Assembly: GCA_041853585.1 (NCBI GenBank)
Contig: JBGZSM010000023.1
Location: forward strand, 1 to 17,638
DNA from: JAUNKE01 sp041853585
Lineage (GTDB): Bacteria > Bacillota > Clostridia > Peptostreptococcales > Filifactoraceae
Direction: 5' to 3'
DNA: 17,638 nt
Part shown: piece after piece, positions 6,193-13,928 of the stretch
How the letters are laid out: the number at the start of each line of letters is the position of its first letter
Position numbering within the stretch: position 1 is the first letter of the stretch
The notes under the pieces: generated by a model
Databases searched by the model: none
Told to the model about the DNA's origin: nothing
What the model saw: only the letters and a program-made list of their open reading frames with translations
Position numbers and translations under genes: made by a program

Positions 6193-7362
6193 ATGGAAAT
6201 CATCATACTTATTTTATTAGTTCTCATCGCTATCGGGATGTTCTTTTTGCTGATAAGGGGAAATTCTACCGATTTGCGTCAGGATATCGATACATTGCAG
6301 CAGGGCATACGCAATGAATTCAGTTTGATGCGTGTGGAAACGACCAACAGCATCAAGCAGGCGGTCGATTCGCAAAATATGGTTTTGCAGGGTGAAGCGC
6401 TGGAGAATGAAAAGCGAATGGAAAATGTACGCGCCTTGATGGAAAATCGTTTGAATGCGATTCAGCTCGACAACAATCAAAAGCTGGAGCAGATGCGGGA
6501 GATGGTGGATAAGCGATTGCAAGCCACGCTGGAATCGAGAATCAGTGATTCTTTCAAAATCGTCAATGACCGTTTGGAGCAAGTGTATAAAGGATTGGGT
6601 GAGATGCAGAGTTTGGCGGTGGGGGTGGGCGACCTCAAAAAAATTATGTCCAATGTCAAAACCAGAGGAATGCTCGGTGAATTACAATTAGGTGCGATTT
6701 TGTCGGAAATTTTGTCGCCGGAGCAATATGATGCCAATGTAGCGACCAAGAAGGGAAGCCAAAGCTTTGTTGAATTTGCGGTCAAAATGCCGGCATCGGA
6801 CAAGGTGGTGTATCTTCCTATCGATGCGAAATTTCCGGCGGATGCTTACAACAAATTGCTCGATGCATACGACACGAATGACGGCGGCGAGATTCAAAAA
6901 GCCAAGCAGGAGCTGGCAACGAGAATCAAACTTTTTGCGAAAGATATTTCGGACAAGTATATTGATGTGCCGAACACGACGGAATTTGCGGTGATGTTTT
7001 TGCCATTTGAAGGATTGTATTCGGAAGTGATTCGTTTGGGACTTTTTGAAGAAATTCAGCGCAAGTATCGTGTAACGATTGCCGGCCCGACCACGATGGC
7101 GGCATTGCTCAACAGTTTGCAGATGGGCTTTCAGACATTGGCGATTCAAAAACGCTCGTCCGAAGTTTGGGAGATACTCGGGGCGGTCAAAGCGGAGTTC
7201 GACACTTTTGAAAATGTGCTGAGTCTTACGCAGAAAAAGCTGACTGCGGTGTCGAGCGAATTGGATAAATTGGTCGGCGTTCGAACAAGACAGATTCAAA
7301 GAAAGCTTAAGGATGTTCAATCGCTCGATTTGGAGGAGGCTTTGAAAAAAATAGAGGAATAG
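6193..7362 (+). CDS. rmuC: RmuC-family DNA recombination protein
   Basis: This 389-residue protein has one N-terminal membrane segment (about residues 2-24), a long coiled coil (about 30-140) and the RmuC domain. Family strings RGMLGELQL, LPIDAKFPADAY and FLPFEGLYSEV are all present. RmuC proteins are predicted nuclease-fold factors linked in E. coli to limiting inversions at short inverted repeats. The mechanism is not settled. The start at 6193 follows AAGGAG; the longer frame from 6115 overlaps the promoter. The MATE transporter gene starts 34 nt after the stop with no terminator between, so the two are probably cotranscribed. Confidence 0.9.
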   Translation: MEIIILILLVLIAIGMFFLLIRGNSTDLRQDIDTLQQGIRNEFSLMRVETTNSIKQAVDSQNMVLQGEALENEKRMENVRALMENRLNAIQLDNNQKLEQMREMVDKRLQATLESRISDSFKIVNDRLEQVYKGLGEMQSLAVGVGDLKKIMSNVKTRGMLGELQLGAILSEILSPEQYDANVATKKGSQSFVEFAVKMPASDKVVYLPIDAKFPADAYNKLLDAYDTNDGGEIQKAKQELATRIKLFAKDISDKYIDVPNTTEFAVMFLPFEGLYSEVIRLGLFEEIQRKYRVTIAGPTTMAALLNSLQMGFQTLAIQKRSSEVWEILGAVKAEFDTFENVLSLTQKKLTAVSSELDKLVGVRTRQIQRKLKDVQSLDLEEALKKIEE

Positions 7363-7396
7363 ACTTGCTTCATAGGTAAATTGTTGAAGGAGAGTT

Positions 7397-8761
7397 ATGT
7401 TAGGCGAGAAAAAAATTCGTACATTGCTTTGGGAATTGAGCGTGCCGGCGATTTTGGGCATGCTCAGTACGGCGATTTTTAATGTGGTCGATCGATATTT
7501 TGTCGGCAAGATAAATCCGCTTGCACTATCCGGCGTTGGAATTACGATGCCGATACAGGTGTTGCAAATGGCGATTGTTTTTTTAATCGGTATCGGTTCA
7601 TCCACGCTTGTTTCGATTCGATTGGGTGAGGGAAAAGACGAAGAAGCGAAGGACATTCTCTATCTGTCGCTTCGATATATTATTTATTCGATGGCTTTGT
7701 TTGCGATAGGATTTGTGCTTTTGCAGGATTTTGTTTTGCAAAAAATCGGTGTATCGGAGCAGGTCTATCCGTATGCGCAGCCCTATATTTTGATTCTGAT
7801 GCTTGGCGCTGTTGTCGGAATGCCCGGTTATTGTTTGAGCAATTCGCTTCGAGCGATTGGAAATGCGAAAGTGGCGATGAAGGCGGTGCTTTATACCTCC
7901 ATTCTCAATATGATTTTGGATCCCATCTTTATTTTCGTTTTTCGATTGGGCGTGTCGGGCGCGGCGATTGCGACGGTGATTTCGCAATTGGTGCACACGA
8001 TTTATATTCTCGGGTATTTTACAAAGGCGGAGGATTTACCGCTTCGTTTGGAAAAGAGAATCATCGAAAATCAATGGCGATATGCGAAAGAAATCTGTGT
8101 CAAAGGTTCCCCTTCTTTTTATGTGCAGATTTTGGCGTCGGCAGTGGGAATGTTTGTCAACATCAGCATTGTGAAGTACGGCACGGATTTTGATGTGGCG
8201 GCGATTACTATTATTTTGACGATTTTCAGTCTGTATCATATGATTGTTTTCGGCATCGTGCAGGGAAATCAGCCCATCGTCGGCTACAATTGGGGGAGTA
8301 GGCAATATTCTCGCGTAAAAGAGGCATTGATATTTTCTACTTTCTGCGCGTTTTTGCTTTCTTTGGCTTTGTTTTTAATTATTCAGCTGCGTCCGCAATG
8401 GCTGATTGGCATTTTTGCCGACGATGACAAGCTGATTGAAATGACATCGCAAGGCATTCGGATATATTTGTCGGCGCTTCCGTTGTTCGGAATTCAGGTA
8501 ATGGGGGCGCAATATTTTCAAGCGGTTGGAAAATCGAAGTTGTCCGGATTTTTGTTCTTTCTGAGAAATGGTTTGATTATCGTGCCGGCGATTCTGATAT
8601 TGGCGCCGAAGATGGGCGTTCGGGGCGTGTATCTGAGCAATGCGATTTCGGACAGCGTGGCGGCGATTGTCACCGGATATTTTGTGCTTCGGGAGATAGC
8701 GTCTTTGAATGCCTTGATTCGGGAGCAAAAGGAATCACTTGACGGCAAATCAGTTTTGTAA
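7397..8761 (+). CDS. MATE-family multidrug/cation efflux transporter (first copy)
   Basis: This 454-residue polytopic membrane protein has about twelve hydrophobic segments in two homologous halves, as in MATE (MatE) antiporters such as NorM and MepA, which export drugs or metabolites using Na+ or H+ gradients. The N-terminal LLWELSVPAILGMLSTAIFN, NSLRAIGNAKVAMK near the end of the first half and QGNQPIVGYNWGSR in the second half are typical. The start follows AAGGAGAG. It sits just behind rmuC. Its composition matches rmuC and clpB, unlike the second MATE gene at 11868. The substrate is unknown. Confidence 0.92.
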   Translation: MLGEKKIRTLLWELSVPAILGMLSTAIFNVVDRYFVGKINPLALSGVGITMPIQVLQMAIVFLIGIGSSTLVSIRLGEGKDEEAKDILYLSLRYIIYSMALFAIGFVLLQDFVLQKIGVSEQVYPYAQPYILILMLGAVVGMPGYCLSNSLRAIGNAKVAMKAVLYTSILNMILDPIFIFVFRLGVSGAAIATVISQLVHTIYILGYFTKAEDLPLRLEKRIIENQWRYAKEICVKGSPSFYVQILASAVGMFVNISIVKYGTDFDVAAITIILTIFSLYHMIVFGIVQGNQPIVGYNWGSRQYSRVKEALIFSTFCAFLLSLALFLIIQLRPQWLIGIFADDDKLIEMTSQGIRIYLSALPLFGIQVMGAQYFQAVGKSKLSGFLFFLRNGLIIVPAILILAPKMGVRGVYLSNAISDSVAAIVTGYFVLREIASLNALIREQKESLDGKSVL

Positions 8762-9025
8762 ATCGAATTGTCAGTCCGAAATCAAAAATAAATTCCCAAA
8801 CGAAATTACAACAGGGATTTCGGCTCAATGAGAATTTGAAACGCAAAGGACAAATTGAATTATAAATCATATTGCAAAATCGGTTTTAGTTTATGTGAAC
8901 GACTATATCAATAGAAGAAAGAGGATGAAAAATTCTTTTTCGTAAAAAAACGAACGAATTGCAAATACAAAGTTTGGTTTGTTATAGCTAACACGAAATT
9001 AAGTGATTTATATTTGCAAATTATA
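8762..9025. other. Intergenic region before the hydrogenase operon, with inverted repeats
   Basis: No gene is seen. An inverted repeat CCGAAATC (8776-8783) / GATTTCGG (8816-8823) follows the MATE stop, without a T-run. Nearer the hydrogenase promoter lie TGTTA-TAGC-TAACA (8980-8993) and the perfect palindrome ATTTGCAAAT (9012-9021), which ends four bases before the -35 box. Either could be an operator. The first resembles a Rex site but its half-sites are 2 nt too close. Confidence 0.4.
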
Positions 9026-9054
9026 TTTACAAAACGGAAAAATTCATATATATT
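9026..9054 (+). promoter_or_regulatory. Promoter of the ferredoxin-hydrogenase operon
   Basis: TTTACA (9026-9031), a 17-nt spacer and TATATT (9049-9054) form a near-consensus sigma-A promoter, 29 bp before the start codon. Confidence 0.75.
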
Positions 9055-9083
9055 AAAGATAATAAGTTGCAAAGGAGAATGTT

Positions 9084-9344
9084 ATGATTAATGTAGAAAT
9101 TTGTTCAGGTTCTCAATGCATGATGGCGGGCGCATCGTCAATGTATGATGTATTGGAGCAGCTTGCCGATGATTTGAAAGCGCAGGGATATGATGTAGAG
9201 GTCAATCTCGGTTTTTCAAAGTGTATGCAATATTGTAAACAAGACAATAAGATGTCACCGGTGGTCAAGGTAAATGATGAAGTGATTACGAGAGCGACAT
9301 CGCAAGAGGTAATGGAGAAAATTGTAGAATTAGCGAAGGGTTAA
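9084..9344 (+). CDS. Thioredoxin-like [2Fe-2S] ferredoxin
   Basis: This 86-residue protein has the four-cysteine pattern C7-x4-C12 and C47-x3-C51 of thioredoxin-like [2Fe-2S] ferredoxins, the fold of the NuoE/HydC C-terminal domain. The start follows AAAGGAGAA. The hydrogenase gene begins 13 nt downstream, so it is probably the electron-transfer partner or an accessory of that enzyme. It lacks the N-terminal helical part of NuoE and is a stand-alone domain. It has no membrane segment or signal peptide. Confidence 0.88.
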   Translation: MINVEICSGSQCMMAGASSMYDVLEQLADDLKAQGYDVEVNLGFSKCMQYCKQDNKMSPVVKVNDEVITRATSQEVMEKIVELAKG

Positions 9345-9357
9345 AAAGGGGTACATA

Positions 9358-10851
9358 ATGCTTGGGTTATTTACAGATGTAATCAGTATTAGGAGGAAAG
9401 TTTTTGCAGAGGTAGCTTCTATCGCCTATGAAGATAGACCGCTGAGTGAGCTGCCGAAATCGGTATTTAATATTTTGCCGGGAGAAGAGGCGCAGTATCG
9501 ACATGATATTTTCAAAGAGAGAGCGATTGTCGGCGAGCGCATTCGTTTGGCGATGGGATTGGATGTTCGAAGTGCCGGCGTATATGGACCGCTTACGGAC
9601 GGTGTTGAAGAAGTGGATGTCAATGAGAGAATCTATGAGGCGCCGCTCATCAATGTCATTCCGTTTGCTTGTGAGGCATGTCCGACCAAGACTTATGAAG
9701 TAACGGATCATTGTAGAAGATGTATCGGCCATCCATGCCAGAATATTTGTCCGGTCAACGCTATCTCGTTGGATAAAAAGAAGGCGAATATCGACCAGAG
9801 CAAATGTATTAAATGCGGAAGATGCAAAGATGTTTGTCCGTACAGCATCATCATTATGTACGATAGACCTTGTGCTGTGGCATGCGGAGTCAATGCAATC
9901 GGGAGTGACGAGCTCGGCCGTGCGAAAATTGACCACACCAAATGCGTGTCATGTGGAAATTGTATGCAGCATTGTCCGTTTTCAGCGATTGCGGACAAAT
10001 CGCAAATTTATCAGTTGGTAAAGGCTTTGAAATCCGATACGAATATCTATGCGATTATCGCCCCTGCTTTTGTCGGTCAGTTCGGACCGATGGCGGGACC
10101 GGCGCAGGTATTTGAAGCAATCAAGCGCTTGGGCTTCAAAGATGTAGTGGAAGTGGGACTGGGTGCCGATATTGAAACGATTCATGAGGCGCAGGAATTT
10201 TTGGACGAAGTACCGAACAAAAGACCGTACATGGGAACGAGCTGTTGCCCTGCATGGTTCGGCATGGTGCGCAATATGTTCCCGGACCAGTTGCCGTATA
10301 TTTCGGATTCCGCTACGCCGATGATTGCAACGGCGCATTATTTGAAAAAACAGGATCCGGATTCCAAAGTTGTTTTTATCGGTCCTTGCGTTGCCAAAAA
10401 ATTGGAAGCGCTTGAAGACAATGTCAAAGGATTTGTGGATTTCGTTATCACCTTTGAAGAATTGTTCGGTCTCTTTATCGCAAAAGATATCGAGCCGTCT
10501 GAAATTGAAACGGAAAATATTGTCAACGATGCCTCTACGGTTGGACGAGGTTTTGCAGCATCCGGCGGAGTTGCCAATGCGGTGAGTCGTGTGGCAAAAC
10601 AGTTGGACCCGAGTGCGGTCGTTCAGGTCGAGCATGCGGACGGATTGCATGAATGTGTGAAAATGATTCGTCTGGCAAAGGCGGGCAAGAAAAACGGAAT
10701 GTTGCTTGAAGGAATGGGTTGCGCAGGAGGTTGCATCGGGGGAGCCGGTACGGTGATTTCGATTGCACAGGCGAAAAAAGCATTGCAACAGTTCAGCAAT
10801 GAAGCGAAGGCGACCTTATCGACGGAAAATGAATTGATTAAAAAAGTATAG
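9358..10851 (+). CDS. [FeFe] hydrogenase, monomeric group-B-type
   Basis: This 497-residue cytoplasmic enzyme interconverts protons and H2 using low-potential electrons, probably from ferredoxin. H-cluster motifs are TSCCPAW (294-300), GPCVAKK (342-348) and MGCAGGC (453-459). Ahead of them are many Fe-S cysteines: C105, C108, C119, C122, C127, C131, C150-C160, C172, C176 and C196-C206, including two clear CxxCxxCxxxCP ferredoxin clusters. There is no N-terminal plant-type [2Fe-2S] domain, and no NuoF-like partner nearby, so it is not an electron-bifurcating type. The motif variants match the group B hydrogenases common in Clostridia. The maturases HydEFG are not in the window. A strong terminator follows. 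Confidence 0.93.
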   Translation: MLGLFTDVISIRRKVFAEVASIAYEDRPLSELPKSVFNILPGEEAQYRHDIFKERAIVGERIRLAMGLDVRSAGVYGPLTDGVEEVDVNERIYEAPLINVIPFACEACPTKTYEVTDHCRRCIGHPCQNICPVNAISLDKKKANIDQSKCIKCGRCKDVCPYSIIIMYDRPCAVACGVNAIGSDELGRAKIDHTKCVSCGNCMQHCPFSAIADKSQIYQLVKALKSDTNIYAIIAPAFVGQFGPMAGPAQVFEAIKRLGFKDVVEVGLGADIETIHEAQEFLDEVPNKRPYMGTSCCPAWFGMVRNMFPDQLPYISDSATPMIATAHYLKKQDPDSKVVFIGPCVAKKLEALEDNVKGFVDFVITFEELFGLFIAKDIEPSEIETENIVNDASTVGRGFAASGGVANAVSRVAKQLDPSAVVQVEHADGLHECVKMIRLAKAGKKNGMLLEGMGCAGGCIGGAGTVISIAQAKKALQQFSNEAKATLSTENELIKKV

Positions 10852-10862
10852 ATTATATAAGA

Positions 10863-10898
10863 AATCCTGACCGATTGAGTTCGGTCGGGATTTTTTTT
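10863..10898 (+). terminator. Intrinsic terminator after the hydrogenase gene
   Basis: The arms AATCCTGACCGA and TCGGTCGGGATT form a 12-bp stem with one wobble pair and a 6-nt loop, followed by a run of eight T. Confidence 0.92.
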
Positions 10899-11115
10899 GA
10901 GCAAATTCAATGTGGCAATTGAAAGTCGGTTTTCATTTTTAAAACACAATTCTGGAGAGATGCATTGCAAGTGTTTCATTTGTTATCAGCGAATTTGCAT
11001 TTTTAGGTTTTGTTACATATTTGTTTAGATTTCTAATAGGATTAGCTTTAAATTTTATTTTCAGGTGTAATATTATGGAGAACAGAGAAAGTTTTTGTTT
11101 TCCATCATAAAAAGA
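10899..11115. other. Intergenic region without a recognised gene
   Basis: This AT-rich stretch lies between the hydrogenase terminator and the second TetR promoter. An 11-codon open frame at 11074 has only a distant AGGTG, and lies upstream of the TetR promoter, so it is not called. I see no other structure here. Confidence 0.5.
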
Positions 11116-11144
11116 TTGAAACGGGAAAAAACATATGATATAAT
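11116..11144 (+). promoter_or_regulatory. Promoter of the second TetR-MATE operon
   Basis: TTGAAA (11116-11121), a 17-nt spacer and a perfect TATAAT (11139-11144) place the start of transcription near 11151. Confidence 0.8.
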
Positions 11145-11148
11145 TCTA

Positions 11149-11166
11149 AGCGACGGAACAGTCGCT
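11149..11166. promoter_or_regulatory. Candidate operator AGCGAC-N6-GTCGCT
   Basis: A perfect 6-bp inverted repeat with a 6-nt centre covers the expected transcription start, five bases after the -10 box. This is where a TetR-type autorepressor would bind. It is unrelated in sequence to the operators of the first TetR gene. Confidence 0.6.
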
Positions 11167-11205
11167 AATAATTTTAAAATCAAAACTAGAATGGGAGAGA
11201 TGTCT

Positions 11206-11817
11206 ATGTGTGCAAGAAAAAGACTTCCGGCGGATGAAAGAAAAAAAGAAATTCGAGATATTGCAAAAACTCTTTTTTTAGAAAAAGGATTCCGTAGTAC
11301 AACAATGGAAGATGTGGTCAAGAAAGTCGGAATGAGTAAAGGTGGGGTATATCGACATTACAAGAATACTTCGCAGATGTTGTATGACTTAATGTTGGAT
11401 GGAAATGAACATCGATATCAGCTTATTGAAAAATATATTGCTGAACATCCGGGATTGCCTTTAGAGGATTTGGTTGTTGAAATCAGTGTTCTAAAATTAC
11501 TTGATCAAAATGAGTACAAGTCACTATATGCGATATTTCTTTTGGAAGCGGAGAAAAATTTTCAACTTAAGGAATTGCAACAAAGAATCATGAAAGAATC
11601 AAAAGAAGAACTTCTGGATTATTTCCATGAACATAAATTGCCGAATTTGGAATGTTTACTTTATGATGAATGGATTGCGTTCGTCAATGCGATGATTGTT
11701 GCAACTGAAAATCTCTCTATAAGAGAAATTTTTCTGAAAAACAAGGATTTTTTTAAAGATATCGTACAAATGTATATTGAAAATCAAAAGAAATATTGTA
11801 AATGCGAGAAAAAGTAG
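11206..11817 (+). CDS. TetR/AcrR-family transcriptional regulator (second copy)
   Basis: This 203-residue protein has an N-terminal TetR helix-turn-helix (RKKEIRDIAKTLFLEKGF, then VVKKVGMSKGGVYRHYKN, about residues 13-60) and a helical effector domain. ATG 11206 lies 6 nt after GGGAGAG; ATG 11200 and 11191 are in frame but too close to, or before, that site. The long extension of the frame back to 11095 crosses the promoter and is rejected. The MATE gene follows 50 nt downstream without a terminator, so this regulator probably controls an efflux pump and itself through the repeat at 11149. Codon use is AT-richer than in rmuC, clpB or the first MATE gene. Confidence 0.9.
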   Translation: MCARKRLPADERKKEIRDIAKTLFLEKGFRSTTMEDVVKKVGMSKGGVYRHYKNTSQMLYDLMLDGNEHRYQLIEKYIAEHPGLPLEDLVVEISVLKLLDQNEYKSLYAIFLLEAEKNFQLKELQQRIMKESKEELLDYFHEHKLPNLECLLYDEWIAFVNAMIVATENLSIREIFLKNKDFFKDIVQMYIENQKKYCKCEKK

Positions 11818-11867
11818 CAATTTACTCATTTAAGGAGTGGTGAAAACTTAATGAAAGGGGAAAGAAA

Positions 11868-13205
11868 ATGCAACAAGATATGAAAGAACAATTGCTCACA
11901 AAAAAACCGATGGAGTTGATGTTTCAATTATCTATCCCGGCTGTTATAGGAATGTTCGTGATAGGGCTTTACCCTTTGATGGATGGAATATTTGCAGGGA
12001 ATATTATAGGACAAACGGCAATGACTGCTTGCGGAATAGCGGCGCCTTTGACTTTTTTTAACAGCGGGGTATCTACATTGCTAGGGATGGGGTCAGCATC
12101 CATACTTTCAAGAGCATTGGGGAAGGGCGACCGGAAAACTGTTGACAAAATTATGGGGAATCTCATTTTTTGGGTGATATTGTTCTCAGGAATTATTTTA
12201 ATTGGAGGAATTTTTCTCTCACCTTATTTTTTGTCGATGGTGGGAGCGACAGGAGAAATAAAAGATTTAGGTATTCGATATTTGAGAGTTATATTTTTAG
12301 GTTCTTTTTTTGTGAATTTCACACAATCCGCAAATATGGTCATGCGTGGAGAAGGGCTTATGAAAAAAGCAATGATGATAATGGGGCTTGGAGCATTGCT
12401 GAATATAATTTTGGATCCGATCTTAATGACTTTGATGGGCGAGCGCGGAATAGAAGGAGCGGCGATTGCTACAATTACGGCGCAATTCATTCAGGCGGTT
12501 ATTACTTTTTATTACTTTGCGAGAAAAAGTAATAATGTAAAGATTTATAGAATCTTGCCGAGCAAAGAGATATATCCTGAAATGTTTGCTGTCGGTTCTT
12601 CAGCAATGATGATGCAGATACTTTTTATGATACAGCAGACTTTGTTATATCGACAAGCCTTTAAATATGGGGGAGATGTCAGTGCAATTCTGATGGCGGC
12701 ATCTATGCGGGTATATGGATTTTCGTTTATCCCGCTTTGGGGGATGAGTCAAGGTTTACAGCCGGTTGTCGGAACAAATTTCGGAGCGGAAAAATTTGAT
12801 CGAGTAAAAGAAGCGGTAAAAGTCTTTTCCGTAGGGGGCCTTATTCTCGCGAGTATTTTTTGGATACCTGCATTGCTGTTTTCAGAACAGATATTATCTG
12901 CGTTTGGAGTGGAGAAAAATATTATAATGCAGGGGTTGTTGCATTTTAGAGTGTTTTATTCCGTGTTCGTTTTATATGGCATTATGGTAATGAGTATTAC
13001 TTTCTTTCAAGCAATTGGGGATGGGAAAAAAGCAGGCATTATCGTTATGTTCAGGCAGCTTATTTTATTTGTTCCCGCAATGTTGATTTTGCCAAAATTT
13101 TTTGGAATTCATGCGGTATGGTTTACACAACCTTTAGTTGATTTTACAATGATTAGTGTTGGAATCTGTATGATGTGTCGAGAAATGAAAAAAATAAATT
13201 CTTAA
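11868..13205 (+). CDS. MATE-family efflux transporter, MepA-like (second copy)
   Basis: This 445-residue membrane protein has about twelve hydrophobic segments. MATE landmarks include QLSIPAVIGMFVIGLYPLMDG near the N-terminus, MRGEGLMKKAMMIMGLGAL at the end of the first half, and SQGLQPVVGTNFGAEKFDR in the second half. It resembles MepA-type pumps paired with a regulator. The start follows AAGGGGAAAG. It is transcribed with the TetR gene from 11116 and ends at the terminator at 13212. It differs clearly in sequence from the MATE at 7397 and is AT-richer, so the TetR-MATE cassette may have arrived by transfer. The substrate is unknown. Confidence 0.92.
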   Translation: MQQDMKEQLLTKKPMELMFQLSIPAVIGMFVIGLYPLMDGIFAGNIIGQTAMTACGIAAPLTFFNSGVSTLLGMGSASILSRALGKGDRKTVDKIMGNLIFWVILFSGIILIGGIFLSPYFLSMVGATGEIKDLGIRYLRVIFLGSFFVNFTQSANMVMRGEGLMKKAMMIMGLGALLNIILDPILMTLMGERGIEGAAIATITAQFIQAVITFYYFARKSNNVKIYRILPSKEIYPEMFAVGSSAMMMQILFMIQQTLLYRQAFKYGGDVSAILMAASMRVYGFSFIPLWGMSQGLQPVVGTNFGAEKFDRVKEAVKVFSVGGLILASIFWIPALLFSEQILSAFGVEKNIIMQGLLHFRVFYSVFVLYGIMVMSITFFQAIGDGKKAGIIVMFRQLILFVPAMLILPKFFGIHAVWFTQPLVDFTMISVGICMMCREMKKINS

Positions 13206-13211
13206 AATGAA

Positions 13212-13258
13212 CCCTCCCGAATAACAATGAGATAAAATTATTTTGGGAGGGATTTTTT
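13212..13258 (+). terminator. Intrinsic terminator after the second MATE gene
   Basis: The arms CCCTCCC (13212-13218) and GGGAGGG (13245-13251) extend inward through AATAA/TTATT and are followed by six T. Confidence 0.85.
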
Positions 13259-13262
13259 CGGT

Positions 13263-13291
13263 TTGATTCCAAGTGAATTCTGTGGTATGAT
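13263..13291 (+). promoter_or_regulatory. Promoter of the PspC-domain gene
   Basis: TTGATT (13263-13268), a 17-nt spacer and TATGAT (13286-13291) lie about 70 bp before the start codon, just after the MATE terminator. Confidence 0.6.
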
Positions 13292-13363
13292 GTTACTGGG
13301 AAGCAGCGATGCCTGAGCTTTGGGAGAACTGTTTTACATATTCAAAGAATGAAAGGAGAAATG

Positions 13364-13594
13364 ATGGAAAAAAAATTATATAAATCCAGAACGGATAGAA
13401 AAATTGAAGGAGTTTGCGGAGGAATTGCCGAATACTTCGGCATTGATTCGACGATTGTGCGTTTGATTTGGGTGCTTTGTATTTTTTGGGGCGGCGGTAT
13501 CATCGCTTATATTATTGCGATGCTCGTTATGCCGAATCCGCCGCTTGATGAGCCTTACTATTCGTCGAATGACAATCAGGGCGGGAATATGTAG
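13364..13594 (+). CDS. PspC-domain membrane protein
   Basis: This 76-residue protein is almost entirely a PspC domain: KKLYKSRTDRKIEGVCGGIAEYFGID, then a hydrophobic segment (about residues 33-56) ending in MPNPP. In proteobacteria PspC is a membrane sensor that activates the phage-shock response. In Bacillota, short PspC-only proteins are common and of uncertain role, presumably in envelope stress. ATG 13364 is the best start, five bases after AGGAG; ATG 13349 and 13361 are in frame but badly spaced. It has its own promoter and no psp partner genes nearby. Confidence 0.88.
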   Translation: MEKKLYKSRTDRKIEGVCGGIAEYFGIDSTIVRLIWVLCIFWGGGIIAYIIAMLVMPNPPLDEPYYSSNDNQGGNM

Positions 13595-13635
13595 AAATCT
13601 ACGGCTTCTGAATAAAAGTTAGAATTTGAAAAAAC

Positions 13636-13661
13636 GACCGAAAGTATTTTGTATTTCGGTC
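13636..13661 (-). terminator. Hairpin with a minus-strand T-run
   Basis: Perfect 8-bp arms GACCGAAA and TTTCGGTC flank a 10-nt loop. Read on the minus strand, GTTTTTT follows, so it can act as a back-up terminator for clpB transcripts. On the plus strand A-rich sequence follows instead. Confidence 0.5.
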
Positions 13662-13698
13662 AAAACTATTGTATCTTCTTTGAGAATTATAATGAATT

Positions 13699-13740
13699 AA
13701 AAAACTCCAAACATCCTGTTACGGTTGTCCGGAGTTTTTT
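13699..13740. terminator. Terminator of the clpB operon, probably bidirectional
   Basis: The arms AAAAAACTCC and GGAGTTTTTT enclose a 22-nt loop with a short inner ACA/TGT pairing. T-runs occur on both strands, so it can also end the PspC transcript. Confidence 0.8.
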
Positions 13741-13743
13741 TGT

Positions 13744-13928
13744 GCTCGCTGTTTTCAACATCTGCATCGCGAAGCAAGTGATACTTTAGTTTTATGCTTT
13801 TACAACAGCTCGCTGTTTTGACATCGGCGGTTATCGTGAATAGACATCGCCGGACTTTTTTATGCCTTTACAACAAGCTCGCTGTTTTCGACATCGACGG
13901 TTATCGTAGAGCCGACATCGATATCGCC
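13744..13928 (-). repeat. Degenerate tandem copies of the clpB 3' end
   Basis: The last 71 bp of clpB with its stop (13858-13928) are repeated imperfectly at 13790-13851 and in part at about 13744-13770. All copies share GCTCGCTGTTTT, at 13744, 13808 and 13877 (64- and 69-bp steps). Compared with the intact gene, the middle copy has lost single bases on each side of that word and several bases further up, so it no longer encodes the clpB tail. The copies lie after the stop codon, downstream in clpB's direction, between the gene and its terminator. Confidence 0.8.

Noticed and set aside
6688..7656. 322-codon open frame on - across rmuC and the MATE gene
   Set aside because: It spans the junction of two well-supported plus-strand genes and has no family similarity.
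8980..8993. Canonical Rex operator upstream of the hydrogenase operon
   Set aside because: The half-sites TGTTA and TAACA are separated by 4 nt rather than the 6 nt of the Rex consensus; it is kept only as an unexplained palindrome.
11074..11109. 11-codon leader peptide before the second TetR gene
   Set aside because: It lies mostly upstream of the TetR promoter, has a weak, distant ribosome site, and no attenuator structure follows.
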